Positions 1-7,823 of a stretch of DNA of 14,903 nucleotides are shown piece after piece. Every line of letters starts with the position of its first letter. Positions within the stretch are counted from its first letter, which is position 1. The DNA is from DATKEH01 sp035546355 (GTDB lineage: Bacteria; Acidobacteriota; Thermoanaerobaculia; Multivoradales; JAIOJS01), in NCBI GenBank assembly GCA_035546355.1, contig DATKEH010000089.1, forward strand, positions 1 through 14,903, written 5' to 3'. The translations under genes were made by a program, and so were the position numbers. The notes below the pieces were generated by a model. That model searched no databases. It saw nothing but the letters and a program-made list of their open reading frames with translations, and had not been told where the DNA came from.

Positions 1-321
1 GCCGAGCTCACCTGGGACAGCGAGGCGACCGGCGACGGCTCGCTGCGCCTGGAAGCGGCCGAGCCGCCGCGGCGGCTGACGGTGGCGTTGGCCTACCAGC
101 AGGGGCGCATCACCGCCCGCGACACCCTGGAGCTGGCGCCTCTGCCCGGCGGCGGCACCCGCGTCACCTGGTCGGAGCGCGGCAGCCTCGGCCACACCCT
201 CCTCGGCCGCCTCTCGGTGCCGGGGATCGAGGAGTCGATGGGCCGCGACCTCGAGCGCGGGCTCGAGGGGTTGCGGCGGGTGGTGGAGGGGGAGGCGCCG
301 GGCGAGCTCTGGCGCCGGTAG
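1..321 (+). CDS. SRPBCC / polyketide cyclase-like protein, 3' part
   Basis: Frame 1 is open from the first base to TAG at 319-321, so the gene starts upstream of the window and only the last 106 residues are visible. The visible part alternates beta strands (LTVALAYQQGRI, DTLELAPLPGGGTRVTW) and ends in a long helix (ESMGRDLERGLEGLRRVVEG). This is the layout of the C-terminal half of SRPBCC (START/Bet v 1-like) proteins, where the last helix closes over a hydrophobic ligand cavity; the ending 'M-G-D-E-GL-L' pattern is common in bacterial polyketide_cyc2-type members. The ligand and role cannot be told from the sequence. An ATG-like start inside the frame would be wrong because coding character continues upstream of base 82. 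It converges on ispG with 29 bp between the stop codons and no evident terminator. Family assignment is by eye and moderately sure. Confidence 0.7.
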   Translation, partial: AELTWDSEATGDGSLRLEAAEPPRRLTVALAYQQGRITARDTLELAPLPGGGTRVTWSERGSLGHTLLGRLSVPGIEESMGRDLERGLEGLRRVVEGEAPGELWRR

Positions 322-350
322 CCGCGCTCTAGCCGAGCCCCCGCGCTCCC

Positions 351-1589
351 TCAGGCGCCCCAGCGGGTCGCCACGTAGTCGTCGACGATCGCCTGGAACT
401 GACTCGCCAGCTCCTCGTAGCTGCCGCGCAGCCTGGTGAACAGCTTGCCGTCGACGTAGACCGGGCAGTGGGGCGCCTCGCCGGTACCCGGCAGCGAGAT
501 GCCGATGTGCGCCGCCTTGGACTCGCCCGGGCCGTTGACCACGCACCCCATCACCGCCAGCTCGAGCTCCTCGACCCCGGGGTAGGCGTCCTTCCACTGC
601 GGCATCTTCTCGCGCACGTAGGCCTGCACCCGCTCGGCGAGCTGCTGGAAGGTGGTGGAGGTGGTGCGGCCGCAGCCGGGGCAGGCGGTGATGGCCGGGG
701 CGAAGGAGCGCAGCCCCAGCGCCTGCAGCAGCTCCTGGCAGGCCCACACCTCCTCCCGGCGGTCACCGCCGGGGCGCGGAGTCAGCGAAATGCGGATGGT
801 GTCGCCGATGCCTTCGGCCAGCAGCACCGCCAGCGCCGAGGCCGACCACACCACCCCCTTCATCCCCATTCCCGCCTCGGTGAGCCCCAGGTGCAGCGGC
901 TGCCGCGTCTGCCGGGCCAGCTGGCGGTAGACGCCGATCAGCCCCTGCGGCCGCGACAGCTTGCAGGAGATGACGACCTGCCCCTCGGAGAGCCCGAGGG
1001 CGAGCGCCTTCTCCGTCGAGTCCAGGGCCGACAGCAGCATGCACTCCTCGACGATCTCCTCGCTCGAGCGCCCCAGGTCGCGGCGGGTGTTGTCCTCCAT
1101 CCTGGCGGTCACCAGCGCCTGGTCGAGCGAGCCGCCGTTGACCCCGATGCGTACCGGCTTGCCGTGCTCGGCGGCGATCCTGACGATGGTGGCGAACTGC
1201 TCGTCGCGCTTGCTGCCGAAGCCGACGTTGCCGGGGTTGATGCGGTACTTGTCGAGCGCCGCCGCGCACTCGGGGTAGCGCCCCAGCAACACGTGACCGT
1301 TGTAGTGGAAGTCGCCGATCAGCGGCGCATCGCAGCCTTCGCCCAAGAGGCGCCGCTTGATCTCCGGCACCGCCCGCGCCGCCTCCTCGACGTTGACCGT
1401 AACCCGCACCATCTCCGACCCCGCCTGCGCCAGCTCCAGGCACTGCCGCACCGTCGCCGCGACGTCCGCGGTGTCGGTGTTGGTCATCGACTGCACCGCC
1501 ACCGGGGCGCCGCCGCCGACGACGAGGCCGCCGATGCGCACCGGGTGGGTGGCGCGGCGCGGCGCGACGGGGGGAGGGAGCTGGGTCAC
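351..1589 (-). CDS. ispG: 4-hydroxy-3-methylbut-2-en-1-yl diphosphate synthase (flavodoxin/ferredoxin)
   Basis: IspG (GcpE) is the cytoplasmic [4Fe-4S] enzyme of the MEP pathway that reductively converts 2-C-methyl-D-erythritol 2,4-cyclodiphosphate to HMBPP, the precursor of IPP/DMAPP and so of quinones and polyprenyl carriers. The 412-residue product has the N-terminal TIM-barrel signature (VQSMTNTDTADVAAT, residues 32-46; VRVTVN, 61-66; IGDFHYNGH, 91-99; KYRINPGN, 114-121) and the C-terminal cluster domain. Cluster ligands are Cys303 and Cys306 in ACPGCGRTT and Cys349 in GCVVNGPGE, with the conserved Glu356. The length fits the two-domain bacterial form, without the insert found in plant and chlamydial enzymes. 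The start is GTG at 1589-1587. No Shine-Dalgarno precedes it and no alternative ATG lies upstream in frame. It is divergent from the glycosyltransferase locus and not next to other MEP genes. Identification is very secure; the exact start is less so. Confidence 0.97.
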   Translation of the reverse strand: MTQLPPPVAPRRATHPVRIGGLVVGGGAPVAVQSMTNTDTADVAATVRQCLELAQAGSEMVRVTVNVEEAARAVPEIKRRLLGEGCDAPLIGDFHYNGHVLLGRYPECAAALDKYRINPGNVGFGSKRDEQFATIVRIAAEHGKPVRIGVNGGSLDQALVTARMEDNTRRDLGRSSEEIVEECMLLSALDSTEKALALGLSEGQVVISCKLSRPQGLIGVYRQLARQTRQPLHLGLTEAGMGMKGVVWSASALAVLLAEGIGDTIRISLTPRPGGDRREEVWACQELLQALGLRSFAPAITACPGCGRTTSTTFQQLAERVQAYVREKMPQWKDAYPGVEELELAVMGCVVNGPGESKAAHIGISLPGTGEAPHCPVYVDGKLFTRLRGSYEELASQFQAIVDDYVATRWGA

Positions 1590-1832
1590 GACACGATGGT
1601 AGCAGCCGGGCAGTGGGGGCCTTGGGCTCTAGCGGGTGCGCCGACCCGCGCCCTCGATCGCGGCGTCCAGCCAGTGCGGCACCACCATGCCGCGTCTCCG
1701 CAGCCGTCGGAAGACTCCGGTAGGATGCAGCCGCCGCACCGGCAGCCGCAGGACACGGCCGTAGATGTCCCCAATCCATCGCCGCCCCCGGATCGCCGCG
1801 CTCGCGCCAACGAAGGACGAGAGGGGGATGCG
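1590..1832. other. Divergent intergenic region between ispG and the CgeB-like gene
   Basis: These 243 bp separate two divergent start codons and should hold promoters for both. No strong -35/-10 pair is visible. On the minus strand a TACCAT hexamer (1600-1595) lies 5 nt upstream of the ispG GTG, which would put a transcript start at or next to the start codon, but a recognisable -35 is missing. On the plus strand TAGGAT (1721-1726) is a -10-like hexamer with no -35 partner. No hairpin, riboswitch or small gene was recognised. Confidence 0.4.
1819..1827 (+). promoter_or_regulatory. Ribosome binding site setting the GTG start at 1833
   Basis: The purine run GAGAGGGGG ends 5 nt before GTG 1833-1835 and is the only good Shine-Dalgarno near the beginning of coding character in this frame. 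It decides the start against the very long upstream extension of the frame. A minimal ATG-CGG-TGA (1828-1836) sits between the site and the GTG and overlaps it. Confidence 0.6.
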
Positions 1833-2918
1833 GTGATCGGGCGCCAGCTCGTGGCTCGGCTGTCGTCGCGGTTGCGAAGGGCTGCCCCGCGCATTCTCTT
1901 CGTAGGCCACTTCCAGCGCGACGGCGGATCGTCGAACGCCCTGTTGGGCTACGCGCGAGCCGCCGGGCGCCGCGGCATCGATCTGCGCGTTTCCTCTCTG
2001 GTGCCTCTGCACCCAGAGGTCGAGCGCGCGGTGCCGGTGGCAGACCCGGAGTGGAGGGCCGACTACCTCGTGTTCGTGTTCGAGGACTGGCAATACCTCA
2101 GCCCACCGGCTCTGGAGCAGTTGCAGCGCTCCACCCCCCGCTCGCGGAGGTTGGTCATCGATCAAGACGGAAAGTACTCGCCACCGACCAGCGCAGGCGC
2201 GGACAGCAACCATCGATCGGACGACGAGTGGCGCTCGTGGAAGGGTCTCTTCGAGCGGCTGTCGGACGTGATCCTCCAGCCGACGTTGGCCGCGCCGCAG
2301 CCTGGAGTCGAGAGCTTTCTCTATTTCGCAGCTCCCCCACGGATCGCGAGCTGCGGAACGAACAGATCTTTCGACGTCGTCTACGTCGGCAACAACTGGT
2401 ATCGGTGGCAGGACCTGGTCTGGTTCGGCCAGGGTATCGCGCCGATCCGGGACCGTCTCGGGCGGATCGCCGTCTGCGGGAAGTGGTGGGATGACGAGAC
2501 AGAGCGTGACCACCCGGAGCAAACCTGGTCGGACCCGCGCTTGCTGAAGCGGCTCGGCATAGAGCTCTTGCCGGCGGTTGCCTTTGGCGACGTCGTCGAG
2601 ACCATGAGTCGGGGCCGTCTCAACCCTCAATTCGTACGGCCGGTCCTGAACGAGCTCGCCCTGGTCACGCCGCGCATGTTCGAGGCGTTCGCCGCGGACA
2701 CCGTTCCCGTGTTTCCACCCCACTTGCGACACGTCGACCGGCTGTATGGCCAAGCGATCGAACCGCTGGTATTACCCGAGCGACCGGCAGCGGCCGTCCT
2801 GCAGATGCTGGAAAGGCACAGCGAGTACGCAGCGCTCGCCAAGGAGATCGCAGGCAAGCTCGAGCGCGAGCACTCCTACGACGCTCGGTTGAGTCAACTA
2901 CTCGGTTTCTTCGGCTGA
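1833..2918 (+). CDS. CgeB-like family 1/4 glycosyltransferase
   Basis: The 361-residue product resembles CgeB-type glycosyltransferases (GT-B fold, Glyco_trans_1_2 C-terminal domain), which transfer a sugar from a nucleotide-sugar donor, usually in surface-glycan assembly. The N-terminal Rossmann half begins RILFVGHFQRDGGSSNALLG (residues 20-39) and includes FVFEDWQYLSPPALEQL (81-97). The C-terminal half starts with DVVYVGNNWYRWQDL (181-195) and contains LNELALVTPRMFEAFAADT (272-290), where Glu284 occupies the place of the donor-ribose-binding glutamate, followed by VPVFPPH and a final helical segment. There is no signal peptide or membrane helix, so it should be cytoplasmic. The start is GTG with a strong Shine-Dalgarno; the frame stays open far upstream, antisense to ispG, but that extension is low-complexity. 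Base composition is lower in GC than the 3' half of the window. The sugar and acceptor are unknown. Confidence 0.8.
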   Translation: MIGRQLVARLSSRLRRAAPRILFVGHFQRDGGSSNALLGYARAAGRRGIDLRVSSLVPLHPEVERAVPVADPEWRADYLVFVFEDWQYLSPPALEQLQRSTPRSRRLVIDQDGKYSPPTSAGADSNHRSDDEWRSWKGLFERLSDVILQPTLAAPQPGVESFLYFAAPPRIASCGTNRSFDVVYVGNNWYRWQDLVWFGQGIAPIRDRLGRIAVCGKWWDDETERDHPEQTWSDPRLLKRLGIELLPAVAFGDVVETMSRGRLNPQFVRPVLNELALVTPRMFEAFAADTVPVFPPHLRHVDRLYGQAIEPLVLPERPAAAVLQMLERHSEYAALAKEIAGKLEREHSYDARLSQLLGFFG

Positions 2919-2922
2919 CCTG

Positions 2923-2952
2923 TTGACAGCTCGACCCGATGCTCGCCAGGAT
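2923..2952 (+). promoter_or_regulatory. Weak sigma70-like promoter candidate
   Basis: TTGACA at 2923-2928 is a perfect -35 consensus, five bases after the stop of the CgeB-like gene. With an 18-bp spacer the -10 is CAGGAT (2947-2952), matching TATAAT at only 3 of 6 positions. It would give a leader of about 210 nt before the start at 3170. The perfect -35 may be chance and promoter consensus in this organism is unknown. Confidence 0.2.
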
Positions 2953-3158
2953 CCAGCTCATGCGCGATGTATGCAGCGGCGACGCGGAGGCCCTCGCGGT
3001 TCCAATCTCACGTTGTGCAACGACAATTCGCTCGTTCTCATCGCACCGTTTTCCTTCAGCAGAGCTAACCAGCGCCACCTAGGCTCAAGTGAACCGAATC
3101 ACGTGCCATCACTGCCTGTCGGCATTGACCATCGCGCCGCTGATGGCCAATCCTTAGT

Positions 3159-3164
3159 AAGAGG
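3159..3164 (+). promoter_or_regulatory. Ribosome binding site for the ATG at 3170
   Basis: AAGAGG lies 5 nt before ATG 3170-3172. It supports this ATG as the start, immediately before the first predicted membrane helix. Confidence 0.55.
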
Positions 3165-3169
3165 CCACC

Positions 3170-5476
3170 ATGACTTTCACGGCTCGAGCGCTTGTTATCC
3201 GGGCTCTGCTCACCCTGATGCTCCTCGTCGCATCCCTCTTCCTGCTTGCGTACCGGATCAACCCCACCTATCCCGTCGACGACGCCTACATCTCCTTCCG
3301 GTATGCGGCGAACTGGGCTGCCGGGTACGGTCCCGTGTTCAACCCCGGCGAAAAGGTCGAGGGTTACTCGAACTTCCTCTGGACGGCTCTTCTCGCTCTC
3401 TTCGCGGAGGCGGGTGTGACGCCGCCGCTCGGGGCCCGGTTGCTCGCCATCGCGAACCTAGGCCTCCTCTTCTGGTTCCTGCTTTCCGCCTCGGTACGCT
3501 GGTCCATTGCCAGTAAGAGTGCCGCGCTTACGATCGGCACCACTGGTTGTCTGATCCTGTCGCTTTCCCCCCACACAGTTCGAAACGTCTTGTCGGGTCT
3601 CGAGGCACCTATGGCGGCTGCTCTCCTGCTCATGGGAGTGCTCTCTTTGGCCCACGAGCGGCACTGGTCTAGCCCCTTCCTGTTTCTTCTGCTGGCATTA
3701 ACCCGCCCCGAGGGGGTGCTCATCGCCTTGGGCGCATCGTGCGTCGCCCTTGTGCTGGCAACCCGAGGCGAGATTGTCGGCGGAATGAGCCGGCGCGAGA
3801 GAGCATTACGGGAGGCAGGACGATGGGTGATGGTCTTTCTGATCCCCTACACCATCTGGTTCGGATGGCGCTGGTGGTATTACGATTCGGCGCTTCCGAA
3901 CGCCCTACAGGCAAAGAGTGGTCTACCCCACGAACAGGCGCTGCAGCAGGGGATCGACTACGTCGTTGGCTTCATCACGCCCTATTGGCCACTCGCTATC
4001 CTCGGGATCGTCGGAACGGTGGTCTCCCTGGCCAGGCACGAACTTGCCGGTACTCTTGCGGCGATCTTCCTCGTAATGCTCGCGGGCGGCAACCTCGTCA
4101 TGGGTGCCGCGGATCCCTACGTGCACTTCTCTCGCTACATCTATTCCGCGCTCCCTCTTCTGGTTCTGTTGGCGATCAGTGGCGCGCAGAAACTCTGCGG
4201 CTGGGAAGCCGAGCGTCATTCGTCGCGAAGAACGACGGTGCTCCTTCTCGTCGTCTCGCTGGTCTTGATACAGATCTGGATCGTAGCCGCTGCTGCATGG
4301 CTCCCTTGGGAGCGGAGCACCCGGGCGGCCCAACGATTCCCCCCACAGCGGTTCATCTCGGGGTTTGACAGAATCGTGTCGCAAGATCGCTCGCCCCACC
4401 TCGACCCAGCGTGGAGAACCATGTTGCCGCATCACCACCTTGCCGCGTGGCTTCTCGAGCACGCTGACCCAAGCGACCAGCTCGCCACTTCGGAGGTCGG
4501 CGTCGCGCCGTACTACACCGACCTGCCGGTGCTGGACCTGTTTGGCCTGACCGACGCGCATATTGCGAGTCTCGCCGGGCCGCCCGGGTCGGACGCCGAC
4601 GCGGATTACGTGTTCGGGGAAGCACCGCGGTTCATCACGAGTACCGTGGACTCGAGCTGCCTCTGCGGAGGGACACCCGGCGAGGCCAGGCTCAGGACGG
4701 ACTGGCGTCTCAGAAGCAAGTACGATGTCGTCAACGTCTTCCCTTACGGTCATCTGCGGATGTTGCTCTTCGAGCGGCGTTCCGAACCGCTCTTTTTCGT
4801 TCACTATGATTTCGTCGCCCTCTTCCACTATGAGCGGGTGCTGGTCGTGGGCGACGATGATCGCGAGCAGTGGGCCCCCACGCTGGCGCAGGAACATGCC
4901 GGCGCAGGAAACATCGCGTCTCACTGGACCGAGGCGGAGCGACATTGCCTGCTGCGTCTCCTAGATGACGGGGGCCAACTCGCCGACGGGCGTTTTCCAC
5001 CGTTCGTGGCCGACGCCATCCGCGCCTGGCTTCGCAACTGGCAGCCTCTCCTCTATCACCACCCCCTGGAGGGCGACCAACGATTGGCAATCCGCTACAC
5101 AGACGTGAGCATTCCACCGGGCGCGTTCCTCGAATTCGGGCTCATCACGTCGCCGGAGCACTGGTCACCAGAGCATGGGGACGGCGTCCGCTATGAGATC
5201 ATCATCCGAGAGGACACGGGGCCAGCCGCTGTCGCGTTCTCCGAGTACATAGACGCAAAGAACGACCTCGACGATCGTGGCTGGCAGCGACGAGCCATCG
5301 ATCTGGCCCATTGGAGCGGAAGAACCGTCGACGTCGAATTCGTCACTACCCCCGGCCCGGCCGGCGATGCGGCCAACGACTTCGGGGGGTGGGGCGGGCC
5401 GAAGATCGTCATCGCGTCCGATAGCTCGGCGGAGCAGCGCACCCCCTGCGGTGCGGCAGCCTCGGCGATACACTGA
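3170..5476 (+). CDS. GT-C membrane glycosyltransferase (AftB-like) with C-terminal beta-sandwich
   Basis: This 768-residue polytopic protein belongs to the GT-C superfamily, whose members use polyprenyl-phosphate sugars on the outer face of the cytoplasmic membrane. The first helix (about residues 8-28) is followed by the loop PVDDAYISFRYAANW (35-49) with Asp37-Asp38, the expected catalytic acidic site, and by GYGPVFNPGEKVEGYSNFLW (52-71). The 'DDAYI.FRY...G.GPVFN.GE.VE' pattern resembles mycobacterial AftB-like arabinofuranosyltransferases and their uncharacterised relatives. LTRPEG (177-182) and PNALQAKSG (243-251) are other family-like motifs. Hydrophobic helices continue to about residue 378. 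After it come a soluble extracytoplasmic region with SEVGVAPYYTDLPVLDLFGL (441-460) and, at about 635-750, a strand-rich domain (LEFGLITSPEHW, FSEYIDAKND, TTPGPAGDAANDFGGWGGP) that looks like a jelly-roll module. Donor and acceptor are unknown. It is locally lower in GC than the downstream operon. Confidence 0.82.
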   Translation: MTFTARALVIRALLTLMLLVASLFLLAYRINPTYPVDDAYISFRYAANWAAGYGPVFNPGEKVEGYSNFLWTALLALFAEAGVTPPLGARLLAIANLGLLFWFLLSASVRWSIASKSAALTIGTTGCLILSLSPHTVRNVLSGLEAPMAAALLLMGVLSLAHERHWSSPFLFLLLALTRPEGVLIALGASCVALVLATRGEIVGGMSRRERALREAGRWVMVFLIPYTIWFGWRWWYYDSALPNALQAKSGLPHEQALQQGIDYVVGFITPYWPLAILGIVGTVVSLARHELAGTLAAIFLVMLAGGNLVMGAADPYVHFSRYIYSALPLLVLLAISGAQKLCGWEAERHSSRRTTVLLLVVSLVLIQIWIVAAAAWLPWERSTRAAQRFPPQRFISGFDRIVSQDRSPHLDPAWRTMLPHHHLAAWLLEHADPSDQLATSEVGVAPYYTDLPVLDLFGLTDAHIASLAGPPGSDADADYVFGEAPRFITSTVDSSCLCGGTPGEARLRTDWRLRSKYDVVNVFPYGHLRMLLFERRSEPLFFVHYDFVALFHYERVLVVGDDDREQWAPTLAQEHAGAGNIASHWTEAERHCLLRLLDDGGQLADGRFPPFVADAIRAWLRNWQPLLYHHPLEGDQRLAIRYTDVSIPPGAFLEFGLITSPEHWSPEHGDGVRYEIIIREDTGPAAVAFSEYIDAKNDLDDRGWQRRAIDLAHWSGRTVDVEFVTTPGPAGDAANDFGGWGGPKIVIASDSSAEQRTPCGAAASAIH

Positions 5477-5535
5477 ATGCCGAGTCGCCGCTGCGGCCGA
5501 TCGTGGATTGCGCGGCGTGAACCACCCTGAGAGTC

Positions 5536-5540
5536 AGAGG
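5536..5540 (+). promoter_or_regulatory. Ribosome binding site for the GTG at 5549
   Basis: AGAGG lies 8 nt before GTG 5549-5551 and fixes this start, which gives a protein beginning just before the GT-A strand LVSVVIPC. Confidence 0.5.
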
Positions 5541-5548
5541 AAACAAGG

Positions 5549-6502
5549 GTGTCCCCTCTCGCAGGAGAGTCCATTCGCTCCGACGAGCGCCTCGTTAGCG
5601 TCGTCATCCCCTGCCACCAGCAGGCGCATTTCCTCGACGACGCCGTGCGCAGCGTGCTCGCGCAGACCCATCGACCGATCGAGATCCTCGTCGTCGACGA
5701 CGGATCCACGGACAACACCGCGGCGATCGCCTCGGCCTATCCGGAGATCCGGTGCCTCCGCCAGGACAACCGCGGCGTCTCGCATGCGCGCAACCGCGGG
5801 TACGCAGAGAGCCGGGGCGGGTACCTGGCGTTCCTCGACGCCGACGACCGTCTGCTGCCCGAGGCGATCGAGACCGGCCTCGCCATCCTCGTGGGCCAGC
5901 CGCGCCTCGCCTTCGTCTCCGGTCAGGTGCGCCACATCGCCTTCGACGGCACCCCGCTGGCGACCTCGCCGCGGGCGGTCGTTTCTCACGCCTACGAAGA
6001 GCTCCTGTACAACTGCTACATCTGGATGCCCGGAGCGGTGCTCTACCGCCGGGCGACCCTCGATTCCGTCGGCGGGTTCGACACCTCGTTCAGCGCCAGC
6101 GCGGACCACGAGCTCTATCTGCGGATCTCGAGAAGCCTGCCGGTCTACGATCACGGGGCCATGGTCGGTGAGTACCGGCGCCACGGCCAGAACATGACCG
6201 GCCACCCGGATCTCAACCTGCGTGAGAGGCTCCGGGTGCTGCGCAGAGAGCGCGGCACCGCCCGGAGGGAGGAGCGCTATCGTCGGGCCTACCGGCGCGG
6301 CGTCGCCTTCGCCCGCGCCTGCTACGGAGATCGGCTGGTGGCCTCGGTGATCTCGGAGCTGTGGTCGGGCGCCTACGGCCGGGCCGCCCGCGGCCTGCGC
6401 ACCCTCCTGCGCTACCACCCTCGGGGGGCTGCCACCGTGGCCGCTCACGTCGCCCACGGCGCGGCGGGATGGGTGCGACACGCGAGGCCCTGGCGTGGCT
6501 GA
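5549..6502 (+). CDS. Family 2 glycosyltransferase (GT-A), apparently intact
   Basis: The 317-residue protein is a canonical inverting GT2 enzyme. The nucleotide-binding strand LVSVVIPCHQQAHFLDDAV (residues 15-33) is followed by EILVVDDGSTDNT (45-57), the acceptor-side segment RQDNRGVSHARNRGY (71-85) and the metal/donor motif FLDADDRLLPEA (95-106), with Asp97, Asp99 and Asp100. The catalytic-base region SADHELYLRIS (184-194) and the late motif YRRHGQNMT (209-217) are present. About 100 residues of basic helical sequence follow, ending near LRTLLRYHP (283-291). No membrane helix is evident, so it should act at the inner face of the cytoplasmic membrane on a glycan or lipid acceptor. It opens a tightly packed five-gene run and overlaps the next start by 8 nt. 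It is the best intact comparator for the substituted protein at 9700-11001. Sugar specificity cannot be read. Confidence 0.9.
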   Translation: MSPLAGESIRSDERLVSVVIPCHQQAHFLDDAVRSVLAQTHRPIEILVVDDGSTDNTAAIASAYPEIRCLRQDNRGVSHARNRGYAESRGGYLAFLDADDRLLPEAIETGLAILVGQPRLAFVSGQVRHIAFDGTPLATSPRAVVSHAYEELLYNCYIWMPGAVLYRRATLDSVGGFDTSFSASADHELYLRISRSLPVYDHGAMVGEYRRHGQNMTGHPDLNLRERLRVLRRERGTARREERYRRAYRRGVAFARACYGDRLVASVISELWSGAYGRAARGLRTLLRYHPRGAATVAAHVAHGAAGWVRHARPWRG

Positions 6503-7823
6503 CCCGCGGGTCCTCTACGTCGTCCACAACCACCCGGCCGTGCGCCCGGGCGGCGCCGAGGCGTACGCGCTGGAGCTCTACCGGGGCATGAAGGAGCTCG
6601 GCGACTTCGACCCGCTCCTCCTGGCTCGCAGCGGGCCACCCCTGTCGAAGATCAAGCAGCCGCATCCGGGCACCGTCTTCGCCGCCGCTGGCTCGGATCC
6701 CGGTCAGTCGTTCGTCTACACGGATCTCACCCAGATCGACTGGCTGTTCGGGGGCTATCCGGACAAGTCACTCTACAACTGTCACTTGCGGGAGTTTCTC
6801 CAGGCCCATCAACCGAGCGTGGTGCACTTCCAGCACGTGTACCTGCTCGGCTACGAGACCATCCGCCTGACGCGCCGGGTGCTGCCGCGGGCGCCGATCC
6901 TGTTCACGCTCCACGAATTCCTGCCGATCTGTCACCACTACGGTCACCTCCTGCGAACCGGGAATCGCGAGCTCTGCCTGGAGGCCTCGCCGGTACGCTG
7001 CCACCAGTGCTTCCCCGACATCTCCCCGCGTCAGTTCTTCCTCCGCAAGCAATACATCCAGAAGCACTTCGACGAGGTCGACCTGTTCCTGGCGCCGAGC
7101 AGGTTCCTGATCGAGCGATTCGTCGACTGGGGCCTGCCGCGGCACAAGATCCGCTTCGAGGAGTACGGCCGGCGCGACCTCGGAGCCAGCGGCGCGGAGA
7201 CCCCCAACCGGCCTCGCAACCGTTTCGCCTTCTTCGGGCAACTGACGCCCTTCAAGGGTGCGGACGTGCTGTTGCGGGCGATGGTCGAGCTCGCCGAGAT
7301 GCAGCAGGCCGGCGGCGGCGACGCCGAGACGGACGCCGTGCGGGACCTCCGGCTGTGGCTGTACGGCGCCAACATGGATCTGCAGCCGCTGCCGTTTCGC
7401 GCCGAGTTGCAGACCCTGCTGGAGAGGTGCGGCGACCGGGTCACCTACGTCGACGGCTACCGACCGGAAGATCTCGCGGCCTTGATGCAGGAGGTGGACT
7501 GGGTGGTGGTGCCCTCGATCTGGTGGGAGAATTCTCCCCTCGTCATCCAGGAGGCCTTCGCGTTCGGCCGGCCGGTGATCTGCAGCGACGTCGGCGGCAT
7601 GGCGGAAAAGGTGTCTCACGAACGAAGCGGCCTCCACTTCCGGGTCGGCAGCGCCAGCAGCCTGGCGGCCACCATGGTGCGAGCAGCCACCACTCCCGGC
7701 CTCTGGGAGGAGCTGCGCCAGGGCATCCCTCCGCTGTACCGGTTGGAGACCTCCGTCAGGGTCCTGGGCGACATCTACAAGCGCCTCATCGCCGACCGCG
7801 CGGCGGCCAGCGCGGCCGTGTGA
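6495..7823 (+). CDS. Family 4 glycosyltransferase (GT-B, retaining)
   Basis: The 442-residue product is a GT-B enzyme of the GT4 type. The N-terminal domain starts PRVLYVVHNHPAVRPGGAEA (residues 4-23), with the GGAE loop that touches the acceptor and donor phosphates, and includes HFQHVYLLGYETIRL (111-125) and ILFTLHEFLPICHHYG (135-150). A short Cys-containing stretch (CLEASPVRCHQCFPD, 161-175) sits between the domains and resembles the CxxC-type insert seen in some GT4 proteins. The C-terminal domain begins RFAFFGQLTPFKGADVLLRA (243-262) and holds the EX7E signature: Glu345 and Glu353 in WWENSPLVIQEAFAFGRPVI (343-362), followed by SDVGGMAEKV. The start GTG overlaps the preceding gene by 8 nt. 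It is cytoplasmic and takes an unknown nucleotide sugar. The family call is secure. Confidence 0.92.
   Translation: MADPRVLYVVHNHPAVRPGGAEAYALELYRGMKELGDFDPLLLARSGPPLSKIKQPHPGTVFAAAGSDPGQSFVYTDLTQIDWLFGGYPDKSLYNCHLREFLQAHQPSVVHFQHVYLLGYETIRLTRRVLPRAPILFTLHEFLPICHHYGHLLRTGNRELCLEASPVRCHQCFPDISPRQFFLRKQYIQKHFDEVDLFLAPSRFLIERFVDWGLPRHKIRFEEYGRRDLGASGAETPNRPRNRFAFFGQLTPFKGADVLLRAMVELAEMQQAGGGDAETDAVRDLRLWLYGANMDLQPLPFRAELQTLLERCGDRVTYVDGYRPEDLAALMQEVDWVVVPSIWWENSPLVIQEAFAFGRPVICSDVGGMAEKVSHERSGLHFRVGSASSLAATMVRAATTPGLWEELRQGIPPLYRLETSVRVLGDIYKRLIADRAAASAAV

Larger units (their letters stand above)
2919..3169. other. 251-bp spacer upstream of the GT-C gene
   Basis: This stretch lies between two same-strand genes and shows no convincing coding sequence. 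A plus-strand reading frame runs through it into the next gene but lacks domain-like features. The spacer is more AT-rich than its surroundings, which fits a promoter for the 3170 gene. No hairpin with a T-run was found after the stop at 2918. Confidence 0.4.

Noticed and set aside
468..1832. Long upstream extension (antisense to ispG) of the frame encoding the CgeB-like protein
   Set aside because: The extension is Arg/His/Leu/Gln-rich low complexity opposite a certain gene. Recognisable protein and a good ribosome binding site begin only at 1833; open antisense frames are expected at this GC content.
3923..4945. 340-residue minus-strand open frame
   Set aside because: Antisense to the AftB-like gene, whose membrane helices and DD motif make the plus-strand reading certain.
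5477..5530. 17-codon frame starting ATG directly after the stop at 5476
   Set aside because: No ribosome binding site beyond translational restart, an Arg-rich product of no recognisable type, and a length expected by chance.
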